DNA of 64,000 nt from Roseibium sp. (GTDB lineage: Bacteria; Pseudomonadota; Alphaproteobacteria; Rhizobiales; Stappiaceae). Location: positions 574,378 through 638,377 of the forward strand of contig JAEPML010000001.1 in assembly GCA_017643925.1 (NCBI GenBank), given 5' to 3'. Positions within the stretch are counted from its first letter, which is position 1, and every line of letters begins with the position of its first letter. Both the position numbers and the translations under genes were made by a program. Below the pieces are notes generated by a model that made no database searches, was not told the DNA's origin, and was given only the letters and a program-made list of their open reading frames with translations. Below, in pieces: positions 27,595 to 35,674 of the stretch.

Positions 27595-27810
27595 ATGAAA
27601 TACGCAGCAATCACGCTTGTCAGCTTGGCTCTGGCTGGATGCCAGACGGTAACAACCCCGGCAAGCATTTCTTTTGCGGGCGGTGACGTGTTTACCGCGA
27701 AGGGAAACGCAGACAAAGCGCAGGCTCACTGCCAAAAGTATGGCAAGAATGCTCAATATCAGCCGTCGTTCGGTGGATATGGAGATATGACGTTTCACTG
27801 CGTGAAATAG
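27595..27810 (+). CDS. Small lipoprotein, 71 residues
   Basis: The N-terminus MKYAAITLVSLALAGC is a short signal with a clear lipobox (LALAGC, lipidated Cys16). The 55-residue mature part contains two further cysteines (AHCQKYG and FHCVK) and an aromatic/Gly patch, which could form a small disulphide-closed domain. KGNADKAQAHCQKYGKNAQ resembles small 'hypothetical lipoprotein' families common in alphaproteobacteria. An AAGGAAATG-type site precedes the start. The function is unknown. Confidence 0.68.
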   Translation: MKYAAITLVSLALAGCQTVTTPASISFAGGDVFTAKGNADKAQAHCQKYGKNAQYQPSFGGYGDMTFHCVK

Positions 27811-27939
27811 CAAGACGTGCCTGATCGTAGATTGTCTGGACCTCTTTGCTGAATTTGCATAGGTCCTTCCAATCTGTCCCCCACCGCTGACGCACCCACA
27901 ATTGAAACCAGTGGGAAAAGGAAGACTTCCAAGGCTTGC

Positions 27940-28013
27940 TGGAGCGGGTGAAGGGAATCGAACCCTCGTCTTAAGCTTGGGAAGCTTCTGCTCTACCATT
28001 GAGCTACACCCGC
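27940..28013 (-). tRNA. tRNA-Gly (anticodon CCC)
   Basis: On the minus strand GCGGGTG pairs with CACCCGC in the acceptor stem. The D-arm is GCTCAATGGTAGAGC. The seven-base anticodon loop TTCCCAA gives anticodon CCC, and the T-arm is GAGGG-TTCGATT-CCCTT. The 3' CCA is encoded (TGG at 27940-27942). The anticodon stem has one mismatch at its outer pair. The full length of 74 bases is canonical. Confidence 0.93.
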
Positions 28014-28163
28014 GTCTCCTCGAGTTCTGCGCCTTGAAGCCCATGCTGTCAAGCTGGGGAATTTGCTTTTCCCGCAGCGCGTGATCTTGCGTTCAGCCAA
28101 CAAAATCGCCATGTTCCCGCCGGCGCGTGAGCGCGGAGCTTTAACACATACCGGGTCAGGTTC

Positions 28164-28964
28164 ATGCGAAACCAGGTCAAGGCGCTGGTTGCCTCGCGCA
28201 ACTGGGAATACTGCATCGTTGCCATCATTGTTCTGAATGCGATCACGCTCGGGCTGGAAACCAGTTCGGCCGTGATGGACAGCTTCGGTCCCACGCTGAT
28301 TTTCGTGGACCGGGTGATCCTGGGCATTTTCGTGATCGAGCTCGCGCTTCGGCTCTTTGCCCATGGGTTCCGGTTCTTCAAGGATCCGTGGAGCATCTTC
28401 GATTTCCTGATCGTGGCCATTTCGCTGATGCCGGCAAGCGGCGCATTCACCGTGCTCCGGTCCTTGCGCATCCTGCGTGTCCTGCGCCTGATTTCCGTCG
28501 TCCCGTCACTTCGGCGCGTGATCGGAGGTTTGGTCGCGGCGCTGCCGGGCATGGGCTCGATCGTCGTCCTGATGGCGCTTGTCTTCTACGTGTTTGCGGT
28601 CATGGCGACCAAGCTCTTCGGCGCAGCCTTTCCCGAGTGGTTCGGAAATCTGGGCGCGTCCCTCTATACCCTGTTCCAGGTGATGACGCTGGAAAGCTGG
28701 TCGATGGGCATCGTCCGGCCGGTCATGGACGAATTTCCGCTGGCCTGGCTGTTCTTCGTTCCCTTTATCCTGTGCACGGCCTTCACGGTTCTGAACCTCT
28801 TCATCGGTATCATCGTCTCCGCCATGCAGGAGGAGCATGATGCCGAGGCCGATGCCAACCGCCAGGCAATCCACGACGATACCGGCCTGATCCTGGAAGA
28901 AGTCAAGGCGCTGCGGGCCGAACTGAAGGAACTACGGGTCAAGGTCTCCGAAAACTCGCGCTAG
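28164..28964 (+). CDS. Bacterial voltage-gated sodium channel (NaChBac/NavAb type)
   Basis: This is a 266-residue single-domain six-helix ion channel that should form a homotetramer in the inner membrane. S1-S3 run from about residue 15 to 92. S4 carries gating arginines at 99, 102, 105 and 108, in VLRSLRILRVLRL. The pore loop has the exact bacterial Nav selectivity filter T175-L176-E177-S178-W179, followed by SMGIVRPVM as in NavAb. S6 ends FIGIIVSAMQ. A Glu/Lys/Leu-rich tail (about 241-262) suits the C-terminal coiled coil. Sodium selectivity follows from TLESW in studied channels. It begins 151 bases from the divergent tRNA and stands alone. Confidence 0.93.
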   Translation: MRNQVKALVASRNWEYCIVAIIVLNAITLGLETSSAVMDSFGPTLIFVDRVILGIFVIELALRLFAHGFRFFKDPWSIFDFLIVAISLMPASGAFTVLRSLRILRVLRLISVVPSLRRVIGGLVAALPGMGSIVVLMALVFYVFAVMATKLFGAAFPEWFGNLGASLYTLFQVMTLESWSMGIVRPVMDEFPLAWLFFVPFILCTAFTVLNLFIGIIVSAMQEEHDAEADANRQAIHDDTGLILEEVKALRAELKELRVKVSENSR

Positions 28965-29021
28965 GCCAATTTTCCCCAGCGATGCTTGCGTTCAGGTCTG
29001 GCGCGTGATTTGTCGGAAGGT

Positions 29022-30476
29022 ATGACAGGGAATCCAAAGGGCACTGTTGCGGCAGGCCATCAGCTCACGGCGGAAGCAGGCGCAGACATGTTGCGAGAGG
29101 GCGGCAACGCCTTTGACGCGGCCATTGCGGCACTCGCCACGGCCTGTGTGTGCGAGCCGGTGCTGGCCTCGCCCGGCGGTGGCGGTTTCGCAAAGATCCG
29201 GGATGGCCGAAGCGGCAAGACGGAGCTGCTCGACTTTTTTCCCCAAACCCCACGGCAAAGACGGGGCGACTGTTCCAGGGGATTTCAGAGCATCACCGCT
29301 GATTTCGGTTCGGCGACGCAGGTTTTTCACATCGGACCGGCGACTGTTGCGACACCGGGTTTCCTGTCCGGTCTGAGCGCCCTGCACGAAAGAGGCGCGA
29401 CGTTGCCTCTTGCAGACCTCTATGCGCCCGCGATCAGGGCAGCAAGAACCGGACACCGTGTGACCCGCTATCAGCATTACCTGTCCACCGTCGTTCGACC
29501 GATCCTGACTGCGACGGAACGGGCACGTCACCTGTTTGCCCCAACAGGCGATTTGCCGGCTGCCGGGTCACTTTTTGTCAATGCCGGCATTGGCGACTTT
29601 TTTTCAGAGCTGGCGCGCGCCGACTGGAAGAAATCCGCTATCGCCGATCAGATCCTGGCGGAACAACGTGAAAATGGTCACCTCACGCGGGATGACCTTG
29701 AAGCCTATGAAGTTCGAACACGCGAACCGATCCGTGTCGATCTCGACGGAGCACGCGTTTACCTCAATCCCCCACCGGCTGCCTGCGGGGCATTGATCCG
29801 ATACGCGCTCACCCACCTTGAAACCTGCAACATGCCTGATATGGCCGCGGCGCTTCACCTGACCGACACGGCCCGTCTTTCCGCCCGTGGCGACCTCTCC
29901 AGATTGCTGGACCGCCCGATGCGCCAGAAGGGAACCACGCACATCTCGGTTGTTGATGCTGAAGGCAACGCCTGCTCGGTCACGGTGTCCAATGGCACCG
30001 GCAACGGCGAAGTCGTGGACGGCTACGGGTTCATGCTGAACAACATTCTCGGCGAAGAGGATGTCAACCCGCACGGGTCGGCCGACTGGCCGACAGACAC
30101 GAGACTGGCGTCGATGATGTGTCCGACGCTGATCGATACTTCCCAGGGGGACCTGGTTGCGCTCGGTTCAGGTGGCTCCAACAGGATCCGATCGGCAATC
30201 TTTCAGGTGGTTGCGCGTTTCTGTCTGGGGCAGGCCAGCCTCGCCGAAGCGGTCGAGGCACCGCGGCTTCATGTCGAAGAGGGGCATCTGGACGTTGAGG
30301 TTCCCGAGCCTAACGATGCCTTGCCTTGCCTGCAGGAGCGCTTTCCGGATCATCGCATCTGGCCGGAGAAGAACATGTTCTTCGGCGGTGTGCATGCTGT
30401 CTGTGCTGACAGTCGCGGCGGGTTCAGCAGTATCGGAGACCATCGCCGGGAAGGGGCGGCGGTGGTTGTTGACTGA
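29022..30476 (+). CDS. Gamma-glutamyltransferase family protein without a signal peptide
   Basis: This is an Ntn-hydrolase of the gamma-glutamyltransferase family, which normally self-cleaves and moves gamma-glutamyl groups from glutathione-like compounds. The 484-residue protein has AAGHQLTAEAGADMLREGGNAFDAAIAA and a SPGGGGF region. The likely autoprocessing threonine is in KGTTHISVVDAEGNA, and LGSGGSNRIRSAI carries the glutamate-binding area. I start at 29022 (MTGNPKGT), preceded by CGGAAGG. Unlike classic GGT it shows no signal peptide and is shorter than the usual 570-580 residues. It may act in the cytosol on a non-glutathione substrate. Confidence 0.87.
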   Translation: MTGNPKGTVAAGHQLTAEAGADMLREGGNAFDAAIAALATACVCEPVLASPGGGGFAKIRDGRSGKTELLDFFPQTPRQRRGDCSRGFQSITADFGSATQVFHIGPATVATPGFLSGLSALHERGATLPLADLYAPAIRAARTGHRVTRYQHYLSTVVRPILTATERARHLFAPTGDLPAAGSLFVNAGIGDFFSELARADWKKSAIADQILAEQRENGHLTRDDLEAYEVRTREPIRVDLDGARVYLNPPPAACGALIRYALTHLETCNMPDMAAALHLTDTARLSARGDLSRLLDRPMRQKGTTHISVVDAEGNACSVTVSNGTGNGEVVDGYGFMLNNILGEEDVNPHGSADWPTDTRLASMMCPTLIDTSQGDLVALGSGGSNRIRSAIFQVVARFCLGQASLAEAVEAPRLHVEEGHLDVEVPEPNDALPCLQERFPDHRIWPEKNMFFGGVHAVCADSRGGFSSIGDHRREGAAVVVD

Positions 30477-30618
30477 GGCGATTTGGGTCAAGTTTTTGGC
30501 CCGATCTGCAATGTTCTTGCGCGAGGGAATTTTTTTAGTTTGACCGGCGGGTGACGCTGTCCTCCAAGACTTGTTCGCCCCGGAGCCGTTGTTGGCCGCA
30601 GCTTTCGGCGGCTCCAGC

Positions 30619-30636
30619 GTGTCACAACAGTGACAC
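30619..30636. terminator. Perfect hairpin at the end of the YigZ-family gene
   Basis: GTGTCAC-AACA-GTGACAC is a seven-base-pair perfect stem overlapping the YigZ-family stop codon (30622-30624). No T-run follows, so a terminator role is uncertain. Because it spans coding bases it may be partly chance. Confidence 0.3.
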
Positions 30637-31170
30637 TGCGTCTTCCGGCCCCTCGACCGTCAGCGTTACACCGTCCTCGGTGTAGTCCCGCGCCAGCACG
30701 CAGAGACCGAGGCTCTCGACCCGTCGTTCCAGTTCCGAGCCGGACGCGAAATCGGTGCTGACTTTCCGGCATGCAAGCTTTTGAAACGGTACCAGCTCGG
30801 CATTGTTGATCGCATCCTGCGCAGCACCTGAATAGGCGCGTGCCAGCCCTCCGCCGCCCAGTTTGGTGCCGCCGAAATAGCGTACGATCAGGACCGCGCA
30901 ATTGATCAGCTCTGCCCCTTGAAGAACCCGCAGGGTCGGCATTCCGGAAGTGCCGGCCGGTTCGCCGTCATCCTTGCCGCTTTCCTCGATCCGGTCGTCT
31001 GCAAGAAGACGCCGATGCGCAGTGACAACGTGATTGGCCTTGCGGTGTTCCTTGCGTAGCTCTTCCAGGCGTTGCTCGAACTGGTCATAGGGAACCAGAT
31101 GCGCCAGAAACCGGGACTTCCGGTCTTCCAGAAAGCCTTCGTATTCGCGAGTGACAGTCTTCAGCGCCAT
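30622..31170 (-). CDS. YigZ/IMPACT family protein
   Basis: This is a 182-residue cytosolic protein of the IMPACT family; bacterial YigZ-type members have no settled function, though RNA or nucleotide binding has been proposed. The signature is complete: ESGKDDGEPAGTSGMP (about 63-78) and VRYFGGTKLGGGGLARAYS (about 96-114). A C-terminal DUF1949-like half follows. It precedes the next gene's end by 11 bases and is downstream of it, so it is probably co-transcribed with the dCTP deaminase gene. Confidence 0.9.
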   Translation of the reverse strand: MALKTVTREYEGFLEDRKSRFLAHLVPYDQFEQRLEELRKEHRKANHVVTAHRRLLADDRIEESGKDDGEPAGTSGMPTLRVLQGAELINCAVLIVRYFGGTKLGGGGLARAYSGAAQDAINNAELVPFQKLACRKVSTDFASGSELERRVESLGLCVLARDYTEDGVTLTVEGPEDAVSLL

Positions 31171-31181
31171 GACGGAGATGC

Positions 31182-32318
31182 TTAGCTTGGCACCTTGAAG
31201 TGTTTCGACAGTTTCAGTGCCTGACCCTGGTAGTTCGAGCCGATGCCCTCGCCGTAGAGCGTTTCTGGACGTTCGGCCATGTGTTCATAGACCAGGCGCC
31301 CGATCGTCTGGCCGTGCTCGACGATGAAGGGCACGTCATGCGAGCGGACCTCCAGGACAGCGCGCGAGCCGATGCCACCTGCGCCGGCATGGCCAAAACC
31401 CGGGTCGAAGAAACCGGCATAATGCACGCGGAATTCACCGACCAGCGGGTCGAAGGGCACCATCTCGGCGGCATAGTCGGGCGGAACATGGACCGCTTCC
31501 TGGCTGACCAGGATGTAGAAGGCGTCCGGATCCAGGATCAGCTCGGCTCTCTGGCGGCGATAGATAGGCTCCCAGAAATCCAGCGGGTCCTGCGCGCCGA
31601 CAACGTCGACGTCAATCAGGCCTGAATGGTGCTTGGCGCGATAGCCGATCAGGCTGCCGGGACCGTCGCCCTCCAGGTCGATCGCAAGCTGCACGCCGCC
31701 ACCGATCCGCTGTTTGCCACCGCTCGTGAGCGTGTGCGTCTTGTGCACATGCTCCAGTTCGTTGTCCGGGATCAGCGACTGGCCGCGCCTGAAACGGATC
31801 TGGCTGAGCCGCGAGCCGCTGCGAACCAGGATCGGGAAGGTGAGCGGCGAGATTTCCGCGTAGAGCGGTCCTGTGTAACCCGCAGGCACCGTATCGAAGG
31901 CGAGGCCGTTGTCGGTTATGACGCGCGTGAAGACATCCAGGCGCCCGGTAGAGCTCTTCGGATTGGCCGTTGCCGAGATATCGGGTGCGAGCGCAAGGCT
32001 TTCCTGCAGCGGTACGATATAGACACAGCCGGTCTCGAGCACGGCCCCTTCCTTCAGGTCGACCGTGTGCAGTTTCAACTGGTCGAGCCGGTCGGCCACC
32101 TTGATCTCGGGCCCGGGCAGGAAGCTTGCGCGCACGCGATAGGCGACCGGACCGAGGCGCAGATCCAGGCTGGCCGGCTGTACCTGGCCGTCCACCGGCG
32201 GCGCCTCTGCGGAGATTTCACCGGCGGCGAACATGGCGTGAATGATCCGTTCGGGCAAAATGCCATTTGCTGAAAGGGTTGCGCTTCCATTCAGTGTCTG
32301 GCCCGCTGTCACGTTCAT
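31182..32318 (-). CDS. 2'-deoxycytidine 5'-triphosphate deaminase, long form
   Basis: This enzyme makes dUTP from dCTP for thymidylate synthesis. The 378-residue protein is the double-length form found in alphaproteobacteria, apparently two dUTPase/Dcd-like halves. The first half has VQPASLDLRLGPVAYRV and ATANPKSSTGRLDVFTRVI, and the second has the AGGIGSRAVLEVRSHDVPFIVEHGQTIGRLVYEHM region. It starts MNVTAGQTLNGSATL at 32318 and is divergent from metZ across 297 bases. The YigZ-family gene follows on the same strand. Confidence 0.86.
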   Translation of the reverse strand: MNVTAGQTLNGSATLSANGILPERIIHAMFAAGEISAEAPPVDGQVQPASLDLRLGPVAYRVRASFLPGPEIKVADRLDQLKLHTVDLKEGAVLETGCVYIVPLQESLALAPDISATANPKSSTGRLDVFTRVITDNGLAFDTVPAGYTGPLYAEISPLTFPILVRSGSRLSQIRFRRGQSLIPDNELEHVHKTHTLTSGGKQRIGGGVQLAIDLEGDGPGSLIGYRAKHHSGLIDVDVVGAQDPLDFWEPIYRRQRAELILDPDAFYILVSQEAVHVPPDYAAEMVPFDPLVGEFRVHYAGFFDPGFGHAGAGGIGSRAVLEVRSHDVPFIVEHGQTIGRLVYEHMAERPETLYGEGIGSNYQGQALKLSKHFKVPS

Positions 32319-32463
32319 TGCGTTATCCCGTCAATTCCTCTTTTAACGTCCTTACCGGATGAGACCGCCCGCGCCAACCGCGATTGCGCCCGAATTGGTC
32401 TTTTCCGGGCAGGTCTGAACGGAAAAAGTGCCTGTCCGGGCTTATTGATCGGGGTGATAGACA

Positions 32464-32492
32464 TTGACCGCAGGCATGTTTTCGCTTAGGAC
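32464..32492 (+). promoter_or_regulatory. Promoter of the SAM-II / metZ transcript
   Basis: TTGACC (32464-32469) and TAGGAC (32487-32492) are spaced by exactly 17 bases. The predicted start at about 32498-32500 falls right at the 5' edge of the riboswitch P1 stem, which strongly supports this assignment. Confidence 0.65.
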
Positions 32493-32500
32493 GATCGCAT

Positions 32501-32552
32501 TCCGTGGTGATTTGGGCCGGCCGGCTTGCAGCCACGTTAAATAAGTCGCTAA
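32501..32552 (+). ncRNA. SAM-II riboswitch
   Basis: The P1 stem is CGTGG (32503-32507) with CCACG (32532-32536). The conserved GGTGATTTGG and CTTGCAGCCACGTTAAA are present, as is AAGTCGCTAAAA. The pseudoknot forms between GATTT (32509-32513) and AAGTC (32543-32547). This is the compact H-type fold of the alphaproteobacterial metA/metZ-associated SAM-II aptamer. It sits directly ahead of metZ, as expected, and should lower metZ expression when S-adenosylmethionine is abundant. Confidence 0.93.
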
Positions 32553-32567
32553 AAAGGCCGGAGGTGC

Positions 32568-32596
32568 AAACCCCGGTCTTGAGGCTGGGGTTTTTT
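32568..32596 (+). terminator. Intrinsic terminator between the SAM-II aptamer and metZ
   Basis: AAACCCCGGTC pairs with GGCTGGGGTTT around TTGA (eight core pairs, two of them wobble, extended by A-T pairs), followed directly by a T-run ending at 32596. It lies 15 bases after the aptamer and 19 before the metZ ATG, so the riboswitch probably acts by transcription termination. I could not resolve a clear antiterminator. Confidence 0.85.
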
Positions 32597-32615
32597 GCGT
32601 TTGGAGCGGAATGAA

Positions 32616-33815
32616 ATGACTGAGAACACCAAGACCGGTAAGAGGAACTGGCGCCCGGCAACCACTTTGGTGCATGAAGGCGGCATGCGGTCGCCATTTG
32701 GTGAGACCTCGGAAGCACTTTATCTGACACAGGGCTTCGTCTACGACAGCGCCGAAGCTGCCGAAGCCCGTTTTAACGGTGACGATCCGGGTTACGTCTA
32801 TTCCCGCTATGCCAACCCGACCGTTTCGATGTTCGAGGATCGTATTAAGGCTCTTGAGGGAGCCGAGGCGGCAAGGGCCACGGCCAGTGGCATGGCAGCC
32901 GTCAATCTGGCGTTGATGGCCTCCGTCAAGGCCGGGAATCATGTTGTTGCTTCCAAGGCGCTTTTCGGTTCCTGCCGCTATATCTGCGAGACCCTGCTGC
33001 CACGCTTCGGCGTCGAAAGCACGCTGGTCGACGGCACCGACATCGATCAATGGAAGAAAGCTGTCCGCCCGAACACCCGGGCCATGTTCCTGGAAAGCCC
33101 GACAAACCCGACCCTGGAAATCATCGACATTGCCGCTGTTGCCGATCTCGCCAAGACGGTCGGTGCACGACTGATTGTCGACAACGTCTTTGCAACGCCT
33201 CTCTACCAGTCTCCGCTTGAGCTGGGAGCCGATGTTGTTGTCTATTCCGCGACCAAGCACATCGACGGCCAGGGCCGCTGTCTGGGTGGCGTCGTTCTCT
33301 CCGATGAAGAATGGATCACCGAAGAGGTGATGCCCTTTGTCAAACACACCGGGCCGCACATGAGCCCGTTCAGTGCCTGGGTGCTGCTGAAAGGCCTGGA
33401 GACCTTGCCGCTGCGCGTCGCGCAGCAGACCAACAGTGCCGGTCAGATTGCCGACTTCCTCGCTGGACAGTCCAAGGTCAGCCGCCTGATCTATCCGGGA
33501 CGGGACGACCATCCGCAGGCGGATATAGTCAAGCGCCAGATGCGAGCCGGCTCAACCATGGTTGCGTTCGAGATCGATGGCGGCAAGGAAGCCGCTTTCC
33601 GTTTCACCAATGCACTGGACCTGATCAGGATCTCCAACAACCTTGGAGACGCGAAAAGCCTGATCACCCATCCGGCGACAACGACCCACCAGTCGATCGG
33701 CGAGGAAGCGCGCGAAGAACTGGATATCTCTGATGGAATCCTGCGTCTGTCGGTCGGTCTGGAAGACACTCTGGATCTGCTGGAAGATGTTGAAAAGGCG
33801 CTCGCCGCAGTCTGA
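32616..33815 (+). CDS. metZ: O-succinylhomoserine sulfhydrylase
   Basis: MetZ makes homocysteine directly from O-succinyl- (or O-acetyl-) homoserine and sulfide, using PLP. The 399-residue protein belongs to the Cys/Met metabolism PLP family. It has the SRYANPTVSMFEDRIKALEGAE region, FLESPTNPTLEIIDI, and VVYSATKHIDGQGRCLGG with the PLP lysine. It ends with the SLGDAKSLI-like segment NLGDAKSLITHPATTTHQ. Start ATG 32616 has GGAGCGGA upstream; an ATG at 32611 opens only a two-codon frame. The SAM-II aptamer and terminator upstream match the gene's role. A strong terminator follows at 33843-33869. Confidence 0.95.
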   Translation: MTENTKTGKRNWRPATTLVHEGGMRSPFGETSEALYLTQGFVYDSAEAAEARFNGDDPGYVYSRYANPTVSMFEDRIKALEGAEAARATASGMAAVNLALMASVKAGNHVVASKALFGSCRYICETLLPRFGVESTLVDGTDIDQWKKAVRPNTRAMFLESPTNPTLEIIDIAAVADLAKTVGARLIVDNVFATPLYQSPLELGADVVVYSATKHIDGQGRCLGGVVLSDEEWITEEVMPFVKHTGPHMSPFSAWVLLKGLETLPLRVAQQTNSAGQIADFLAGQSKVSRLIYPGRDDHPQADIVKRQMRAGSTMVAFEIDGGKEAAFRFTNALDLIRISNNLGDAKSLITHPATTTHQSIGEEAREELDISDGILRLSVGLEDTLDLLEDVEKALAAV

Positions 33816-33842
33816 TAGAGCTGAAAGTGCAACACTCTTTCA

Positions 33843-33869
33843 AAACCCCGGTTCATCGAGCCGGGGTTT
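33843..33869 (+). terminator. Terminator after metZ
   Basis: AAACCCCGG and CCGGGGTTT form a perfect nine-base-pair stem around a nine-base loop, with the terminal T residues continuing as TTTCTTG. It closes the metZ transcript. Confidence 0.85.
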
Positions 33870-34076
33870 CTTGCGTTTACCGTGATTATCGAGTCTGGCT
33901 GTGCGTCCACAGTCCCTTGAATGCCAACAACCTGGCCGCGTCGAAAATGAGCCGATCCGGTTATCGGGCTTACGCCATTTGCTCGCTCCCCTTGGCCAGA
34001 CTGGCGGACAGGACCAACGCGCAATGGATCGAGCGATTCCGGGCTGAAAACGGGTAGACCGCTGAACCGGGTGAAA

Positions 34077-34688
34077 TTATCTGCTCATCGCCATGAGCCC
34101 GGCGGCACCCATCATCGCGGTCCCGCTGAAGCGGTTCAGCAGCCTCGGGTAATTGCGCAGGAAGCCCAGCAGACTTTTGGCTCCGAGCGCGTAGAGCATC
34201 ACGAAGAGAAAATCCAGAAACGCCATTGTCGGACACATAAGGACCAGTTGCGGCGCGAGCAGCCGTTGCGGATCGATGAACTGGGGGAAGAAGGCCGTGA
34301 AGAACACCAGAGCCTTCGGGTTGCCGATGGCAACCAGAAACCCGGCAGCAAAGAGCTTGAAGGGTCGTGCTGATTTCGGTTCGGCAGCCTGGTCTTGCAA
34401 GACTGGTTTCGCGCTGAACAGTTTGAAACTCATGACCACGAGAACGGCAACTCCACCCCATTTGATCAGTTGAAACGCTGTTTCCGAAGCCGAAATGACC
34501 ACCCCGAGGCCGACTGCCACCATCAGCATCTGGATCATGTTGGCTGTAATGTCCCCCAGCGCGGTAAAGAGCGTTTTGCGAGCGCCGAAATTGAGGGCAT
34601 GCACCATGCCGAGAACGACACTGGGCCCGGGTGTTATCGTGAGCAGGAGCGACGCCGCGACAAAGGCCAGCCAGCTTTCAAGAGACAT
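34077..34688 (-). CDS. LysE family amino acid exporter
   Basis: This is a 203-residue inner-membrane exporter of the LysE/RhtB superfamily with about six helices. It starts MSLESWLAFVAASLLLTITPGPSVVLGM, the family hallmark. A second conserved part, FLVAIGNPKALVFFTAFFPQFID, begins near residue 115. Members export basic amino acids, homoserine, threonine or other metabolites; the substrate here is unknown. It is divergent from a LysR regulator with a perfect palindrome between them, the usual LysE/LysR arrangement in which the regulator senses the exported compound. Confidence 0.92.
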   Translation of the reverse strand: MSLESWLAFVAASLLLTITPGPSVVLGMVHALNFGARKTLFTALGDITANMIQMLMVAVGLGVVISASETAFQLIKWGGVAVLVVMSFKLFSAKPVLQDQAAEPKSARPFKLFAAGFLVAIGNPKALVFFTAFFPQFIDPQRLLAPQLVLMCPTMAFLDFLFVMLYALGAKSLLGFLRNYPRLLNRFSGTAMMGAAGLMAMSR

Positions 34689-34753
34689 GTCAAAGATCCA
34701 CGAGGGTCGGGTTGAGAGACCCTTCGTAAGTGCGGGATATGAAACTCATAGAA

Positions 34754-34772
34754 AAATAACTTAAAGTTATTT
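34754..34772. promoter_or_regulatory. 19-bp palindromic operator between LysE and LysR genes
   Basis: AAATAACTTAAAGTTATTT is a perfect nine-plus-nine palindrome around one central A. It contains the LysR-box pattern T-N11-A and lies 14 bases upstream of the regulator's ATG and 66 upstream of the exporter. It is the most likely binding site of the LysR protein encoded at 34786. Confidence 0.7.
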
Positions 34773-34785
34773 ATTGTACTCTCCC

Positions 34786-35670
34786 ATGGCCAGTGATGAC
34801 ATCCCTTCAACCGTAGCCAGGGCGCTCAGACTGATTGATGAGTGCGGAAGCCTGTCCGATGCAGCCCGTCAGCTGGGCGTGAGCCAGCCGGCGATCAGCA
34901 AGGGCATTGCCCTGTTGGAAAAGGAGCTCAGAACCACTTTGCTGCGCCGCGGGGCACGCCCGCTTTCGCTCACCGACGAGGGCAGGGTGCTCGCCCATTA
35001 TGCGACCCAGAGTGATCTGTTGAAGGCACGGGCGCTCCAGAGCCTCTCCGATGCACGCAACAACCGCTCCGGCACTGTGCGCCTGGGGTCTTTCGGGTCT
35101 TCTGCCTCCTTCCATATCCTGCCACGCGTCTTGTTAGCGTTTGCCAGGTATGCGCCTGAGGTAAGGGTGGAAATCGTTGAACATCCGGATGCCGAATTGC
35201 TGCAGGTTCTGGAAGACGGGATCGTCGACCTCGCAATCATGACCGTCCCGGAAGGCGAAAACCTCGAAATAGAACCCATCGTGACGGATGCACTTGTTGC
35301 GCTGGTGAGTGCTGATCACATGCTCGCTGACCGTGAGGCCATTTCGGCCGAGGATCTGGCAGGTCACCCTTTCATCATGACAAAGGGAGGCAGTGGACCG
35401 CTGGTCGAGAACTGGTTTCGGCAACAGGGACTGCAGCCGAATATTGTCCACTCCATCCAGCAGGTCACATCGCTCGTCGCGCTCGTCGAGGCCGGTCTGG
35501 GCATATCGATGATTGCCAGGTTGGCTTTGCCGCAACTGTCCGGCAGGTGCCGCGTCCTGGAGCTTGATCCGATTGCTCCGCGGTCAATCGGTTTTGTGCG
35601 GCTGGAACGCACGGCACGGTCAGGTGTGGCAGAGCGGTTCTGGCAGTTCTGTACCCGGCTGGAGATCTGA
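34786..35670 (+). CDS. LysR family transcriptional regulator
   Basis: This is a 294-residue LysR-type regulator. The N-terminal winged HTH has SLSDAARQLGVSQPAISKGIALLEKEL at about residues 22-48. The effector-binding domain follows from about residue 86 (GTVRLGSFGSSASFHILPRVL). I start at ATG 34786 (MASDDIPS); a TTG four codons earlier overlaps the operator zone. It is divergent from the LysE exporter and very likely activates it in response to the exported metabolite. Confidence 0.9.
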   Translation: MASDDIPSTVARALRLIDECGSLSDAARQLGVSQPAISKGIALLEKELRTTLLRRGARPLSLTDEGRVLAHYATQSDLLKARALQSLSDARNNRSGTVRLGSFGSSASFHILPRVLLAFARYAPEVRVEIVEHPDAELLQVLEDGIVDLAIMTVPEGENLEIEPIVTDALVALVSADHMLADREAISAEDLAGHPFIMTKGGSGPLVENWFRQQGLQPNIVHSIQQVTSLVALVEAGLGISMIARLALPQLSGRCRVLELDPIAPRSIGFVRLERTARSGVAERFWQFCTRLEI

Positions 35671-35674
35671 AGGC

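Noticed and set aside
27940..28013. tRNA-Gly as a confirmed integration site
   Set aside because: No integrase and no repeated tRNA 3' end were seen within the window, so I list only the gene and raise the idea as a finding.
28986..29021. Earlier start of the gamma-glutamyltransferase gene at 28986
   Set aside because: The 12 extra codons do not form a signal peptide, and a good CGGAAGG site lies just before 29022.
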